DNA of 64,000 nucleotides, from positions 3,310 through 67,309 of the forward strand of contig NZ_DAVG01000062.1 in the NCBI RefSeq assembly GCF_002505485.1, given 5' to 3'. Below the pieces are notes generated by a model. It ran no database searches and was not told the DNA's origin. It saw nothing but the letters and a program-made list of their open reading frames with translations. The position numbers were made by a program, and so were the translations under genes. This document shows positions 26,291 through 35,526 of this stretch, piece after piece; the stretch's first letter is position 1, and each line of letters opens with the position of its first letter. Origin of the DNA: Methanosarcina sp. UBA5. GTDB taxonomy: Archaea > Halobacteriota > Methanosarcinia > Methanosarcinales > Methanosarcinaceae.

Positions 26291-27637
26291 TTGAAAGACA
26301 GTGATTCATTTTTTTTAGATTTAACAGAAAGTATAGAAAATTGTTTTCAAGGTTATTTTCGGAAGTATGCACACATCAGTGAAGAAGAGATAAAGATAGA
26401 AGTACCTAGTGATCGTATTCTTTTTACCTCAGATTCAGTAGAGTGTTCTTCTGTAAACAAAGAGTACATTGATCAACTGTTTTCTACTTTGATTTCTACA
26501 TCAGCAGAAGGAGAAACTATAATTTTCAATAACTACTTTTTTGAATCATTAATTAATTTTGATCTGGAAGTAAACGACCGAGAAAAAAATAAAATTGTTA
26601 ACGATGTCTTTAACAGTGAAAAGGTAGATGGTTACAATAAATTAACTTACAAAATAGCTCATTTATCGGAGTTGTTCTTAGTTTCAGTATATAAAATAAT
26701 GAACAAAGAAAACAGAAAAAAATTTATCAATCTGTTAATTGGTCTATCTTGGGTTGAGCTATTTGTTTATCATGAGAAAAAGACACTACCAAAGAACTTA
26801 ATTGAATGGATGAGACTTTTCCAAAAAAGAATTGTAACACTACAAATTAATTCAAAAGAGCCTTTAGATTATAGTACGTTTAGTAAATTAAGTGATGCTT
26901 ATATATTTAACATCACATATAATTTAAATATTCCTTTAGCAAAAAAACTCTCTTTAGATGGTTTATTTCCTTCTATTCAGAATTTAACAGAGAGAAAATT
27001 ATCCTTCAATGAAATTGACTGCCCAAAAAGAACTTATGTTTCAGATTTAGTTTATCACTACGAGACTGCAATATCTACTGAAAATCCTCATCTTCAGTTT
27101 CTTGCATTTTACCACATACTAGAATATTCCTTTGAGGAAGTCTATAGCAAAAACCTTATAGATTCTATAAAGAACAAAATAACTGATCCAAGTTTTTCCT
27201 ATAACAAAACAGAAAATATATCTGAACTTATAAAAATAATAGAAAAAAGTCTCAAAAAGAGAGATTTAGAGTATAATTACGATGAATTAGAATCTTTAAG
27301 ACTTACTTTGAAGGAATACATAGATATTGATGCTTTGAAAACCCATATATCCAGATACGATTCAAACCTACTCGACTATTATAGCCAACCAGTACCATTT
27401 TTAGGAAAATATGTTGTAGATTTTAATGCTAGTCCAAAAGAAACAGTATCAAAAATCGCTGAAAGAATCTATAAAGTAAGAAATTCTATTGTTCACAGTA
27501 AAAAAGGAAATAAATTCATTTGTATGCCGTTTAGACACGACAGGCAACTAAAGATGGAAATTCCCCTTATTAGGTTTATAGCAGAGGAAGTGATTCTAAA
27601 AACTTCTACGCTGATTGACTTAAATCAATCAGTGTGA
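26291..27637 (+). CDS. HEPN-like protein, AT-rich, possible defence gene
   Basis: 448 residues from TTG at 26291, chosen because GGAGG lies 6 bases upstream; an ATG at 26249 would add 14 residues without a ribosome site. Most of the protein matches nothing I know. Its C-terminus contains RIYKVRNSIVHSKKG, the R-x4-H motif of HEPN domains, many of which are RNases of toxin or anti-phage systems. Base composition is clearly more AT-rich than mre11-rad50 beside it, which suggests transfer. No partner gene (such as an antitoxin nucleotidyltransferase) is adjacent. Confidence 0.75.
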   Translation: MKDSDSFFLDLTESIENCFQGYFRKYAHISEEEIKIEVPSDRILFTSDSVECSSVNKEYIDQLFSTLISTSAEGETIIFNNYFFESLINFDLEVNDREKNKIVNDVFNSEKVDGYNKLTYKIAHLSELFLVSVYKIMNKENRKKFINLLIGLSWVELFVYHEKKTLPKNLIEWMRLFQKRIVTLQINSKEPLDYSTFSKLSDAYIFNITYNLNIPLAKKLSLDGLFPSIQNLTERKLSFNEIDCPKRTYVSDLVYHYETAISTENPHLQFLAFYHILEYSFEEVYSKNLIDSIKNKITDPSFSYNKTENISELIKIIEKSLKKRDLEYNYDELESLRLTLKEYIDIDALKTHISRYDSNLLDYYSQPVPFLGKYVVDFNASPKETVSKIAERIYKVRNSIVHSKKGNKFICMPFRHDRQLKMEIPLIRFIAEEVILKTSTLIDLNQSV

Positions 27638-27734
27638 CTGATTTATATCAAGGGCTTATACAGTAACTCAAAGTTTGCTTTTTAGAATCTACCTTTTGAG
27701 TAAAATCGATATGTGAATAATCTAATGTCCCAAT

Positions 27735-28097
27735 TTATACACACTTTCTTGGGTTCGCTACCTCTCTTTTAAGAATCTCAATCCAATCCGGAGCCTGTAC
27801 CCCGGGATACTCATACCCTAAAAGAAGCACCTCGCTGAATTCTTCGCCTTCAGTCGGCATGGACCCTGTTACTTCATATGTTGGGAACGGGACCGAAAGT
27901 ACTCATTTTACAGTCTCATCAACTTCCAGTTTCGTAAGCCTGGTGACATTCTCCGTAAAAAGCACTTCTTCGGCACTGCTCGCAGTTACAATAGGTATTG
28001 TGCGAATCGAGTGATATATACATGATTCAACTACAGCAAATCCAAGTACGAGCTCTTTCCAGATCATAGTTTTGTTCTGATCGGTTGTTTCTGCCAC
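27735..28097 (-). pseudogene. Unknown gene interrupted by in-frame TGA
   Basis: A GTG start at 28097 follows a good GGGGGAT ribosome site. The frame reads MAETTDQNKTMIWKELVLGF and stops at TGA (27903-27905) after 64 codons. The same frame continues for 55 protein-like codons (VLSVPFPTYEVTGSMP ... WIEILKREVANPRKCV) to TAA at 27735. Methanosarcina does not recode TGA, so this is probably one gene of about 120 codons broken by a point mutation. Alternatively the first 64 codons are the whole gene. Function unknown. Confidence 0.5.
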
Positions 28098-28405
28098 TGT
28101 TTATCCCCCAACTATAAACATTCGGTTCAGTTCAGTTTCGTTCGGTTTAACAGGTTTTGAGCTTATAGAAAGGATATGATCGTAAGCGATAAGTTCTTTT
28201 CTTTCGAGAAAATCAACTCCCGTAGTCTCTATTTCTCTACATTTCCATAAGAAGTGAAAATGTCTCCAAAAGGGTATCCGGAATAAAAGTTTATTCGGAA
28301 TATTTCTTTTTCCTGGAACTACAGTAAACTGAAACTCCCTAACAGATAGCGAAATTTAAATACTTTTAGGAGTTCCGATCTTTTAGAAATATAGGAGCTG
28401 TTTAA

Positions 28406-28768
28406 ATGATATCAGTACTTGAAGCACAGGAATTTGCTACAGAATGGGTTGAAGCCTGGAACTCTCATAACATTGATAGAATTCTCGAGCATTATAGTGA
28501 AGACTTCGAGATGACTACTCCTATGATAGTCCTTGTAATGAATGATCAAACAGGCACCCTCAAAGGCAAGAAGAATGTGAAACCATACTGGGAAAAAGCA
28601 CTTGAAAGAGTCCCTGACCTTCGGTTTGAGTTGCTTGATGTATTTGTGAGTGTCAATAGTCTGGTAATTTATTATAAAGCCGTTTTCGGAAAACTTGCCG
28701 CAGAAATTCTGTTTTTTGGAGAAGATGGTAAGGTAAACAGAAGCATTGCTCATTATAATGAGATTTAA
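28406..28768 (+). CDS. SnoaL/NTF2-like protein
   Basis: 120 residues. The N-terminal pattern FATEWVEAWNSHNIDRILEHYSEDFEMTTP is the classic start of SnoaL-like NTF2-fold proteins. Later come LKGKKNVKPYWEKALERVPDLRFELLDV and a strand VYYKAVFGKLAAEILFFGEDGKVNR. These small cone-shaped proteins bind hydrophobic ligands or act as isomerases or cyclases; the ligand here cannot be told. The ATG follows GGAGCTG. Isolated between spacers. Confidence 0.85.
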   Translation: MISVLEAQEFATEWVEAWNSHNIDRILEHYSEDFEMTTPMIVLVMNDQTGTLKGKKNVKPYWEKALERVPDLRFELLDVFVSVNSLVIYYKAVFGKLAAEILFFGEDGKVNRSIAHYNEI

Positions 28769-29196
28769 TTTTTAGAGTTCTATATAAATCCTTAATTTGA
28801 TGCAAATTATTTTACAATTTTTGTTCATTTTTATATCCCATGAGTTTGAATTTAATTTACTTTAATTGATTACAAAACTTCCTTGCTCTAATTGTTTTCT
28901 CAAATTTCCTTTTCACTACAGAAAATGGTCTCTGATATGTTCCTTTGATCATAAGTTTTTTTCGATATTTTCTCCCTATTTTTTCTTTTTTACCTTAAAG
29001 GGGTATATAATTGGGTCTTCTTTGATTTTTTTTCTCTAATTAAAGCATGAAGTTCTTGGGATAGTATCCTTTATTCCTTATATCAACAGATACTTTTCAC
29101 TCGAATATTTCCACAGAGCCCTTTCAGAGCCCTTTCTATAGATATAGATATTTTATGAGAAGACTAGGATAGTATTGGATAAAACGAAATCAAAAT
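28769..29196. other. AT-rich spacer, no gene seen
   Basis: 428 bp of T-rich DNA with several poly-T runs (for example 28955-29035). Nothing coding or structured is recognised. It should contain the terminator of the SnoaL-like gene and the promoter of the PfpI-like gene. Confidence 0.5.
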
Positions 29197-29241
29197 ATGA
29201 AATTAGATATCTTTGACATTTTTAAGACAGAGAGATCACGC

Positions 29242-29868
29242 ATGAAAAGCATAGTATATCTTTACGTATTTGACACAATGGCTGACTGGGAAGTCGGTTA
29301 TTTAAGTGCTGAATTAAACTCGGGAAGATACTACAGAAAAGGGCTAAAACCTTTAAAAATAGTGACAGTTGGTGTAGACAAAACCCCTGTAATTACAATG
29401 GGTGGCGTAAAAATACTACCTGACATTAGACCTGAAGAATTTATCATTGAAAATGCTGCAGCCCTGATCCTCCCTGGCGGAAATACATGGACAGAACCAA
29501 TTCACGACCCAATTTTAAAAAAGGCTAAAGAATGTTTGCAGAGAGGTGCAATTGTTGGGGCAATTTGCGGCGCTACAATGGGACTTGCTGAAAAAGGGAT
29601 GCTGAATAATAGATGGCATACCAGCAATGATCTTGGATTTCTTAAAACGACATGCCCAAACTATGCAGGAGAAAAGTATTATAAACAAGAACCAGCGGTA
29701 TCTGACGGAAATCTGATTACTGCTTCCGGAACAGCTCCACTGGAATTCACTGTTCAAATGTTGAAGAGACTGGATGTGTTCTCACTGCAAACGTTAGATT
29801 CATGGTACAATCTTTATTATACTCACGAACCGAAATACTTCTATGAGCTGATTAATTCTATTCAATGA
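29242..29868 (+). CDS. DJ-1/PfpI family protein (class I glutamine amidotransferase-like)
   Basis: 208 residues from the ATG at 29242, where the family sequence (KSIVYLYVFDTMADWEVGYL) begins; an upstream ATG at 29197 would add 15 residues. The nucleophile elbow GAICGATMGLAEKGML has the conserved Cys. The Glu of MADWEVGY is at the position expected for the acidic partner, and LILPGGNTW is also typical. Family members are glyoxalases, proteases or chaperones; none of these can be chosen from sequence. Not linked to an obvious partner. Confidence 0.88.
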   Translation: MKSIVYLYVFDTMADWEVGYLSAELNSGRYYRKGLKPLKIVTVGVDKTPVITMGGVKILPDIRPEEFIIENAAALILPGGNTWTEPIHDPILKKAKECLQRGAIVGAICGATMGLAEKGMLNNRWHTSNDLGFLKTTCPNYAGEKYYKQEPAVSDGNLITASGTAPLEFTVQMLKRLDVFSLQTLDSWYNLYYTHEPKYFYELINSIQ

Positions 29869-29956
29869 GTTATAAAAAGACCATTGTTTTTGCTCCCAGT
29901 ATGGATTATCATTTAGAAAGCATCACTACTGGGAGACCATAACAATGCTAGCTGGA

Positions 29957-30289
29957 TCAGATAATATATAATTTCTTTCCGGCGTTATATCCAGCACCAT
30001 ACCCGTCTCTAAACCCGTTATAGTATCCTCCATTGTATCCGGAATCTGGCCCGTAGTAGATCATGAGGAACATGCGCGGACTTTTACCGGCTATGCCATC
30101 TGTAAACCCGGTACTGTATCCTTTTGAGTATCCTTCCCAGTAGCCGCGAGTATAGCTGTCATTGCTTTTGTCTCCATATTTCACAGATGCAGCTGCACTT
30201 ACGGACGAAGCAGTTAGCGAAACTATAAAAACGACTAACAGGAGAATGCTCAGTGTCTTTCTTATTCTTTCAGATATTTGTTTTCCCAT
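29957..30289 (-). CDS. Secreted Gly/Tyr-repeat protein
   Basis: 110 residues. A signal peptide is clear: basic MGKQISERIRKT, hydrophobic LSILLLVVFIVSLTASS, then VSAAA. The mature part is built of short YxxGY/FxxG units (YTRGYWEGYSKGYSTGFTDG; GYNGGYYNGFRDGYGAGYNAG). A GGAGGG ribosome site sits 6 bases before the ATG. Similar repeats occur in small exported proteins of many microbes, but the role is unknown. It could be a surface or matrix protein. Confidence 0.75.
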   Translation of the reverse strand: MGKQISERIRKTLSILLLVVFIVSLTASSVSAAASVKYGDKSNDSYTRGYWEGYSKGYSTGFTDGIAGKSPRMFLMIYYGPDSGYNGGYYNGFRDGYGAGYNAGKKLYII

Positions 30290-30754
30290 TCTTTACCCTC
30301 CAACTTTTTATTTAATTTGGATTTCATGGTATCCACTAAATATGATTGATGTTTTAAACCTCTGAATATGTATTGCATTCACAGCAATTTTTTAAGCTAT
30401 TTCGGTTAGATTAGTCCTACTTTAAGATTAATACACCTAGATTTCGATTGCTGCTCAATGTATATGCATATAACTGGGAGATATATAAGAAGAATAGAAA
30501 ATATTCTCCTTACAATTATTAATTATGAAAAAATAGGACAATACAAATGCAAGTTACTCAAAAAATGAGAATTGACCATTTAATATCACAAAAACGCTGT
30601 TGAGCCACACTGTTGGGCCAATGGTTATGAAACTCTTTTGCCCGCCGATATCAGTGAAGAGGAACTACAGGAAACAGTATAATAGTAGTAAGAAAATATA
30701 CTACAGAGCACGGTATAATTTTAATTTATAAGTAATAAAAATGAGGGGATTAAG
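30290..30754. other. AT-rich spacer, no gene seen
   Basis: 465 bp upstream of the Gly/Tyr-repeat gene (minus) and of the small membrane-protein gene (plus). No open frame with a ribosome site is seen. Promoters for both genes should lie here. Confidence 0.45.
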
Positions 30755-30859
30755 ATGATGATAGGTGGCTCTGAAATAATATTTGCGCTCAGCATAATAA
30801 TATCTGTTATATTCTTTGTATTAATTTTGAGACTACTTTTTAAATTAAAATGGAAATGA
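30755..30859 (+). CDS. 34-residue single-span membrane protein
   Basis: The frame starts MMIGGSEIIFALSIIISVIF and ends LLFKLKWK, giving one membrane helix (about residues 8-28) with a basic C-terminus. GAGGGGATTAAG precedes the ATG as a ribosome site. The size and charge pattern suit a small membrane regulator or stress peptide. A decayed copy follows immediately (30882-30989), which supports a real gene family. Confidence 0.55.
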   Translation: MMIGGSEIIFALSIIISVIFFVLILRLLFKLKWK

Positions 30860-30881
30860 AAATTAAATAGGGTACTGTAAG

Positions 30882-30989
30882 ATAACAGGAGTCAATGAAA
30901 TAATAGCGATTGAACTCAATGTAATAATATCCATCATATTTGTAGTAATAATTGTTATTTTTAGTAATAATTGTAAAATTTTTCAGTAA
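30882..30989 (+). pseudogene. Decayed tandem copy of the small membrane-protein gene
   Basis: In this frame the codons read ITGVNEIIAIELNVIISIIF and then VVIIVIF, matching IGGSEIIFALSIIISVIF of the gene just upstream at both protein and DNA level. The equivalent of the start codon is AAG, so it is probably not translated. The two copies are spaced 127 bp apart. Confidence 0.5.
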
Positions 30990-31091
30990 GTTGGGATGGA
31001 ACTGACAGTAAACAATCGTGAGTAAACAATCTTGAGAAAATTGCAATCCCGCTAAGGTTCCAGACCACTCTAAATTTTCTTTTTGAATCCC

Positions 31092-31766
31092 TCAGGCTTT
31101 ACGAAATAGCTTTTTCTTAATTTTTCGCCTGGCACTGCCTGACATCTGTTTAAGAATAATGGATGTGGGCGTGTTTTTTCCCGCAGGAGAAACTTTTCCT
31201 TCCCTGATGGCTTCCAGCACGGCGTCGAGGGTATTTTCCGATGCATCGATCTCTGTATATGCCTGGCCTACCATTTCGGGAATATGGGAATCGCTTCCTG
31301 CAACGCCCGGAATTCCAAGCTTTTTTGCCTCGGTTGCGGCTTTTCGGTTTGCTTTATTAAATAGGCAGCGGGAGTTGAAGACCTCAACGGCATCAATGTC
31401 AAGCCCTTCGAAACTTCCTATCCCGTGGGAACTGCGCTTGAAGGGGTGAGGGATAATAACCGTGCCTCCGAGTTTTCGGGCTCTCTCAATCGTTTTTTCC
31501 GGACTCAAAAAAGGTTCAATATTCTGGCTTACTCCGAGAACGAGGATATGCCCCTTTGAAGAAGTAACCTCCACGCCTGGAATGACCGTAAGCCCAAGGT
31601 CAAGTTCCAGGGCTCTTTTTTCACAGGCAAGCCCACCTTCCACAGTGTCGTGGTCACAGATAGCAAATCCATCGAGCCCCTTTTTACGTGCTGCTTTAAG
31701 AATGTCGTCATGGCTCGATTTGCTATCTTTTGAATATTCGGAATGTACATGCAGATCAAATTTCAT
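31092..31766 (-). CDS. PHP-domain metal phosphoesterase
   Basis: 224 residues from the ATG at 31766, where the family sequence MKFDLHVHSEYSKDSKSSHD begins; a longer frame to 31886 adds 40 residues without family character. Metal-binding motifs: HVHSEYS, ICDHDTVEGG, VIPGVEVTSSKGHILVLG, IIPHPFKRSS and AGSDSHIPEMVG. These PHP proteins hydrolyse small phosphomonoesters or nucleotides; the substrate is unknown. Confidence 0.9.
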   Translation of the reverse strand: MKFDLHVHSEYSKDSKSSHDDILKAARKKGLDGFAICDHDTVEGGLACEKRALELDLGLTVIPGVEVTSSKGHILVLGVSQNIEPFLSPEKTIERARKLGGTVIIPHPFKRSSHGIGSFEGLDIDAVEVFNSRCLFNKANRKAATEAKKLGIPGVAGSDSHIPEMVGQAYTEIDASENTLDAVLEAIREGKVSPAGKNTPTSIILKQMSGSARRKIKKKLFRKA

Positions 31767-32308
31767 GCTAACAGGAGAATGAGAAATGGATTTATATATA
31801 TTTTGAAATGGAAATCCATTGGCTTTCGGGTTTATTACAGACCGCAGAATAATTCGTTTACATGCGAACAAACCATTTAAAAACAAGGTGAAAATAAGAT
31901 GAAAATTCAGGAGGAACTGCGAACGGGCAGAAACATAGCAAAAATCTGGTTTTAAGGGTTTAGTTTAGGATATTAGGAGGGTCTGATGTTTTCAGTAGAC
32001 ACCCGTTCGCATATAAACTAACAACTTGTGGATATAAATACCTTTCGTATATATGCGAACAGTATTCAGGTCATACGAAAAACTCTCTGAGAAAAAGATA
32101 TTGGAAAACGCTATGGCAATATTCCAGCAGTTTTTATAAAATTCAAAAAGCTTTATACTCTTCAGAAAAGCCCGGAAATAATACATGGCCTGAAGCACAA
32201 ACTTTAAAAATGTTTAATCCAAACTTTTTATAAAAAAGCTTGATCAAAAATCTAGGCGTTTAAGGAGCCTTTATCAAAATCTAGGCGTTTAAGAAAATTT
32301 GATAAAGA
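31767..32308. other. Spacer with long inverted repeat and duplicated 21-bp element
   Basis: No gene is seen. A perfect 11-bp inverted repeat (GTTCGCATATA at 32005-32015, TATATGCGAAC at 32050-32060) has a 34-base centre. Two direct copies of an element ending TCTAGGCGTTTAAG lie at 32243-32264 and 32273-32293. The second sits within a TTATCAAA/TTTGATAA hairpin (32271-32305) that could terminate hflX. Confidence 0.55.
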
Positions 32309-33619
32309 TCACTCATTTCTTTGAGCTTCCTGAGGTTCAAGAAGAGCATGTGCCCTGTTAATTATCTCTGTTCTTGCTTCATAATCCAGAAAAATCCGCT
32401 CTCCGAATTCAATCCTGTGTACGATTCCTTCTTCATACAGCCAAGAGAGCATAGACATCCCTTTTTCCGAATTAGGAAGAGAAAGAGAGCAAAAACACCA
32501 GGGAGGCAGATGCTTTATTATCTCTTCTTTTAGCGCAGCCATGCCAGTGCCTTCTTTTGCGGAAACAAAGACCGGATTCGGGGCCATATAACCTATCTGT
32601 TCCATAATGGCGTCAAATTCGGATTTTTCAACCAGATCGGCCTTATTAAGCACGGTAATGATCGGAACTCCCTGAATTTGGTCCCAGAGAGTATCGTGAG
32701 ATGTCGAAAGTTTCTGCAGGATCATTTCGGGGGGTTCGCTTGCATCCACGACAAGGAGTATAAGGTCCGAGAGAAAAATCTCGTCAAGGGTGGACTTGAA
32801 GGCATCAACCAGCCAGTGAGGAAGATCCTCTATAAATCCTACGGTATCGGTCAAAAGAGCTTTTCGTCCCCCAAGGTCCAGAGCTCTGGTCATAGGCACA
32901 AGCGTTGTAAAAAGCATATCCTTTGCCTCGACACTTTCATTTGCAATAGCGTTGAAAAGCGTGCTTTTTCCTGCATTTGTATATCCTGCAAGGGAAATTA
33001 AGGAAAAGCCTTTCCTGTGCCTTAAAGCTCGCAGGGATTCATCATCCTTTTCTGCAGATTCGAGTTCATTCTGAATCCTTGTTATCCTCTTCTTCAGGTC
33101 ATGTTCATAAGAATCCTCGTAGTCTCCAAGCCCCATGAAGCCTGCTCTTTCCTCCTTTTTAAGAAGGGAAACAACAGCTCTTGCCCTGGGTACTTCGTAT
33201 TTCAATCTTGCAAGTTCGACCTGGAGTTTTGAGCGGTGAGTAGTTGCTCTCTTTGCAAAGATCTCAAGGATAAGCTGGAATTTATCGATAACATGGCATC
33301 TGCATATTTCCGAGACATTGAAGAGCTGGGTTGTAGAGAGCTTGTTATAGAAAATTACTTTCTCTGCATCCGTACTCCTGACAAGTTCGGCAAGTTCCTC
33401 GATCTTTCCCCTGCCGAGCTGGTACTTTGAGTCGGGATACCTGGTTTGCTTGAGCTCACTTACCGGCAGGTAACCTGCTGCTTTTGCAAGTTCTCTCAGT
33501 TCCTGTAAGAGATACTCCTCACGTTCTGGGTCCGAATTGGGAACTGTTCTTTTAACGAGAATTACCCTGTTCCCGTTACTGGATCCGTTACCGGATTTAT
33601 GTTCAGCTGAAATTTTCAT
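32309..33619 (-). CDS. hflX: GTPase HflX
   Basis: 436 residues. The N-terminal HflX domain has YQLGRGKIEELAELV and the ribosome-associated coiled-coil linker (ARLKYEVPRARAVVSLLKKE). The G domain starts near residue 205, with G1 GYTNAGKSTLFNAI, G3 DTVGFIEDLP and G4 NKAD. HflX binds the ribosomal large subunit and rescues or splits stalled ribosomes. Its ATG overlaps the stop of the upstream DUF2209-like gene (ATGA). Confidence 0.95.
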   Translation of the reverse strand: MKISAEHKSGNGSSNGNRVILVKRTVPNSDPEREEYLLQELRELAKAAGYLPVSELKQTRYPDSKYQLGRGKIEELAELVRSTDAEKVIFYNKLSTTQLFNVSEICRCHVIDKFQLILEIFAKRATTHRSKLQVELARLKYEVPRARAVVSLLKKEERAGFMGLGDYEDSYEHDLKKRITRIQNELESAEKDDESLRALRHRKGFSLISLAGYTNAGKSTLFNAIANESVEAKDMLFTTLVPMTRALDLGGRKALLTDTVGFIEDLPHWLVDAFKSTLDEIFLSDLILLVVDASEPPEMILQKLSTSHDTLWDQIQGVPIITVLNKADLVEKSEFDAIMEQIGYMAPNPVFVSAKEGTGMAALKEEIIKHLPPWCFCSLSLPNSEKGMSMLSWLYEEGIVHRIEFGERIFLDYEARTEIINRAHALLEPQEAQRNE

Positions 33620-34011
33620 GCCTCAATTTCAAGTTCTTTTATCAGTAGATTGCGGGCGCTCAGGGAAATATGGTGCACGAGTTCAATCGACCTTCTCTCG
33701 GCAATCGATTCCTGATACTTAAAAGCCCTGGAAAACATACTTTCGGTCACCCATTTGGGTTTATTATACATATCCCCTTTTTCTGCCACAATCGTACCCT
33801 CAAAGGAAAGCTGGTCAGCTGTATCTTCGATTAGCTGCACGACGTCCAACAGGCTGGGAGCTCTTTTTTGCCAGAGGGGAAGGATTTTGATCTGCTTGAC
33901 CTTTTCAATATGGCTAGCCGAAACCGTAAGCGCTGCGGCCGCACATACCATATAATACCCTCCTTTAATGCTGTGCCTGCCAGAGATGTCTACTGCAATA
34001 ATATCCCACAT
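33616..34011 (-). CDS. DUF2209-like archaeal protein
   Basis: 131 residues from ATG at 34011, chosen for the GAGGGTGA ribosome site 5 bases upstream; longer frames reach 34065. It begins MWDIIAVDISGRHSIKGGYY and has LDVVQLIEDTADQLSFEGTIVAEKGDMY. The start resembles an RNase H-like first strand (AVDISG), as in other archaeal proteins of this small family. Coupled to hflX by a 4-bp overlap, so a ribosome- or RNA-related role is possible. The family name is from memory. Confidence 0.65.
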   Translation of the reverse strand: MWDIIAVDISGRHSIKGGYYMVCAAAALTVSASHIEKVKQIKILPLWQKRAPSLLDVVQLIEDTADQLSFEGTIVAEKGDMYNKPKWVTESMFSRAFKYQESIAERRSIELVHHISLSARNLLIKELEIEA

Positions 34012-34112
34012 ATACTTCACCCTCGGCTGAAGTCCGATTTTCATGAAATTAAAAAATTTTAACAATAGGGAAGAGTATCCTCTATGTCAAATCCGAACTA
34101 ATATCCAGGTAT

Positions 34113-35165
34113 TTACATTTTCGTTCGGCTGATATCTAGGTATTCGACTTCTTCCCCTTTCTCTACCGCAAAAAGCATTGTTTTCCTGACACTGTTTGCA
34201 AGCCTGACCGCTCCGGACATAACCGAAAGCCTGAACTCGAAATCCGCAGGAATGGCGTTTACAAGGTATTCAGAATGTGGAATTTTTTCTATTGACTCGA
34301 CTTTTCGGTATACCCTGAAATTTGTCCCAAATTTAAAACCGGTTTTGACCACATTCCCAGAGTCCCTGAGATTTTTATATGCACTGTACTTTCTCAGGAA
34401 AGAGCCCTCAATCTCTGAGGCTTTTTCGATAAACTCGTTAAACGAAAACACTTTACCTTTCCTGTCCCGAACTGTTATTACACCTCTGGAAAAGAGGTAA
34501 AGGGATTCTACCAGGGAAAGCTGAAGCCTTTCGGAGTCTAGCATTTTCCCGTAAAAGCCCCTGGCATAAAGAGTTTCTGAAGCCTGAGCATCCCAGGCTA
34601 TTACCCTGTCTTCTAGGAAAGTTGCATCGGTTTTGACGACAGGGTACGGTTCAGGCATTTCTCCCTTAGGAACTGCGGTTTTAACTTCGTAGAAGGTAAG
34701 GTCACTTTCCTCGTCCACCACAGCAAGGATAAACTGCTTGTGCACGTTCTCTGCCGAGGCAACCGAGTCCTGAAGGAGTTTTACAGGAAGGAGCTGCCTT
34801 TCCGATTGGACATGAACAAAAATGCTTGCCGCACTTTTGCCTGGATGGCTGCCTCTGGGATATACACGGAAATCCGCAGCTGACGGCTGGACATAATATC
34901 CCCTCTCCTTAAGGTCTTTATAAACTATATATTTTAGCTCAAAATTTGGCTGCCTTAAAGAAGACTGTTCAAAAAAAGCTCTGAAATCAAGCAGTGCGCC
35001 TTCGAGTTCAATCTCGAGTTTTCCTCTGGACAGTAGAAAAGCAGCTTCTACAAGCGAGAGCTCAAGCCCATCGCCTTTAGGACGCCCAAAGTAACCAGTT
35101 TTATAAAATTCGGCTACCGCTTCCTTTCCAGCAAGGACCCGGTCTCCTTTTAGTTGTGTTTTCAA
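34113..35165 (-). CDS. endA: tRNA-splicing endonuclease, two-repeat type
   Basis: 350 residues from TTG at 35165, which has a perfect AGGTGA site 5 bases upstream; GTG at 35174 is the alternative. The protein is two fused endonuclease units, as in the A. fulgidus-type homodimer. Both repeats contain ARGFYGKML- or KTGYFGRPK-like starts and a YK-LR/ER-G segment. The catalytic set is in the second unit: NFRVYRK (Tyr), PHSEYLV (His) and SVRKTMLFAV (Lys). It cuts bulge-helix-bulge introns in pre-tRNA. Confidence 0.95.
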   Translation of the reverse strand: MKTQLKGDRVLAGKEAVAEFYKTGYFGRPKGDGLELSLVEAAFLLSRGKLEIELEGALLDFRAFFEQSSLRQPNFELKYIVYKDLKERGYYVQPSAADFRVYPRGSHPGKSAASIFVHVQSERQLLPVKLLQDSVASAENVHKQFILAVVDEESDLTFYEVKTAVPKGEMPEPYPVVKTDATFLEDRVIAWDAQASETLYARGFYGKMLDSERLQLSLVESLYLFSRGVITVRDRKGKVFSFNEFIEKASEIEGSFLRKYSAYKNLRDSGNVVKTGFKFGTNFRVYRKVESIEKIPHSEYLVNAIPADFEFRLSVMSGAVRLANSVRKTMLFAVEKGEEVEYLDISRTKM

Positions 35166-35526
35166 TAGATTCACCTGAAAAGAAATTGAAATAAAAATAA
35201 GTTCTTTACCAGTCTGGCTTGCTGCAGTCTAATCTGCTATAGCATAATTCTTTTAATCTGAATTCTGATACATAAGTTGTAACCGAGTTTTTTATAATCT
35301 AATCTGTTGTAATCTAACCTATTATAATCTGATTTAATATAATATTCTTTTTTCAACCTTATAAGACTCTGGCCCTCAAAGCTCGAGCCTGCAATCTGGA
35401 ATCTTTTATGTGAACTAATTGTCTACAGGTGCATCTTCATTTGAGATCTGCATACGTTATAAATGTATATTCTCAGATTATAGAAAGTCGGGTCTACAGA
35501 TGTGTCCATAGAGGAGCCTGCACACA
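35166..35526. other. Spacer with repeated TATAATCTAATCTG motif
   Basis: No gene. Between about 35225 and 35345 the sequence repeats variants of TATAATCTAATCTG (for example 35293-35340), a degenerate, roughly 15-bp tandem array. It lies between endA and the last gene of the F430 cluster. Confidence 0.5.

Noticed and set aside
30840..31046. Minus-strand 68-codon frame
   Set aside because: Low-complexity Tyr/Ile/Asn sequence antisense to the decayed membrane-protein copy.
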